Shown here: positions 60,741 through 60,790 of the stretch, one piece after another | How the letters are laid out: each line of letters starts with the position of its first letter | How positions within the stretch are numbered: the stretch's first letter is position 1 | From: Alphaproteobacteria bacterium | GTDB lineage: Bacteria; Pseudomonadota; Alphaproteobacteria; Sphingomonadales; Sphingomonadaceae | Length of the DNA: 60,790 nt | Reading direction: 5' to 3' | NCBI GenBank assembly: GCA_018970445.1 | Contig: JAGWWF010000023.1 | Location: forward strand, 1 to 60,790 | Translations under genes and position numbers: made by a program | Notes under the pieces: generated by a model | Told to the model about the DNA's origin: nothing | Databases searched by the model: none | Seen by the model: only the letters and a program-made list of their open reading frames with translations

Positions 60741-60790
60741 ATCCTCCCCCTCTGGGAGAGGTGCCCGCAGGGCGGAGGGGGCGGGCCAGG
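60741..60790. repeat. Modular intergenic element, copy 3 (first module, cut by window edge)
   Basis: Five bases after the aceB stop begins the same C/G cloverleaf block that opens copies 1 and 2 (ATCCTCCCCCTCTGGGAGAG, then the GCCCGCAGGGC dyad and a G-rich arm). The rest lies beyond the window. Confidence 0.75.

Noticed and set aside
1-60790. CRISPR arrays, tRNA genes, rRNA, prophage or insertion sequences
   Set aside because: No regularly spaced direct repeats, tRNA-like cloverleaf with anticodon context, transposase or integrase was found on reading the window. tRNAscan-SE or similar was not run.

Overview
The window is chromosomal DNA from a high-G+C alphaproteobacterium, most likely of the order Sphingomonadales. 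The evidence is the gene order cobA-DUF2849-cysI-DUF934, a COQ9-family protein, PEP-CTERM exported proteins, CTTGAC-type promoters, an alphaproteobacterial RpoH-type promoter before dnaK, and a 30-bp inverted repeat of a kind that I recall from sphingomonads. The family or genus cannot be fixed from this sequence alone. No rRNA, tRNA, transposase, integrase, phage module or CRISPR array was seen. Almost all of the window is tightly packed housekeeping DNA with many 1-16 bp gene overlaps.

Layout. 1-2.9 kb: the branched-chain amino-acid genes ilvB and ilvN (minus strand), with an AT-rich foreign-looking gene fitted exactly between them. 2.9-4.9 kb: a small PEP-CTERM-like protein and a large PEP-CTERM choice-of-anchor A protein. 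5-9.5 kb: miaA and serB with overlapping divergent starts, trmO, then small membrane and lipid genes. 9.6-14.2 kb (minus): an acetoacetyl-CoA reductase and a peroxiredoxin, molybdopterin oxidoreductase, hemH run. 14.3-18.7 kb: algH, an acyl-CoA dehydrogenase, an exported protein, an M19 dipeptidase and gntK. 18.9-20.2 kb: rpsF-rpsR-rplI. 20.2-24.1 kb: DUF3297, an envelope protein, rarA, mmcQ/yjbR and a DUF429-like gene. 24.1-27.2 kb (minus): siroheme and sulfite-reduction operon. 27.3-29.8 kb: rne with a structured leader. 30-41.5 kb: an S9 peptidase, rpoZ, rpsD, rsh, the coupled run pyrE-hydrolase-pdxJ-acpS-lepB, an FKBP, rpsU and COQ9. 41.6-45 kb: feoAB and an amino-acid permease. 45.2-49.9 kb: dnaK-dnaJ, an SDR and pgl. 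49.9-55.6 kb: pbpC, an epoxide-hydrolase/SMP-30 pair and a HerA-type ATPase. 55.9-60.7 kb: the glyoxylate shunt (aceA, its likely regulator, and aceB).

The most interesting signals lie between genes. A modular element of about 245 bp occurs twice (32.5 and 55.7 kb), with its first module again at the right edge. Its hairpins keep pairing through compensatory changes, and three GANTC sites sit at matching positions. A second family places an identical hairpin plus G-quadruplex-type sequence directly after ilvN and dnaK. A palindromic element of about 190 bp carries the stop codons of both flanking genes in its ends. A 10-bp perfect stem covers the ribosome-binding site of cobA. The rne leader holds an intrinsic-terminator-like hairpin whose arms are repeated exactly about 150 nt upstream. 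Repeated TTGACA/TGTCAA boxes lie between aceA and its regulator. These are sequence observations. Their functions are inferred, and no single undescribed protein system stands out.
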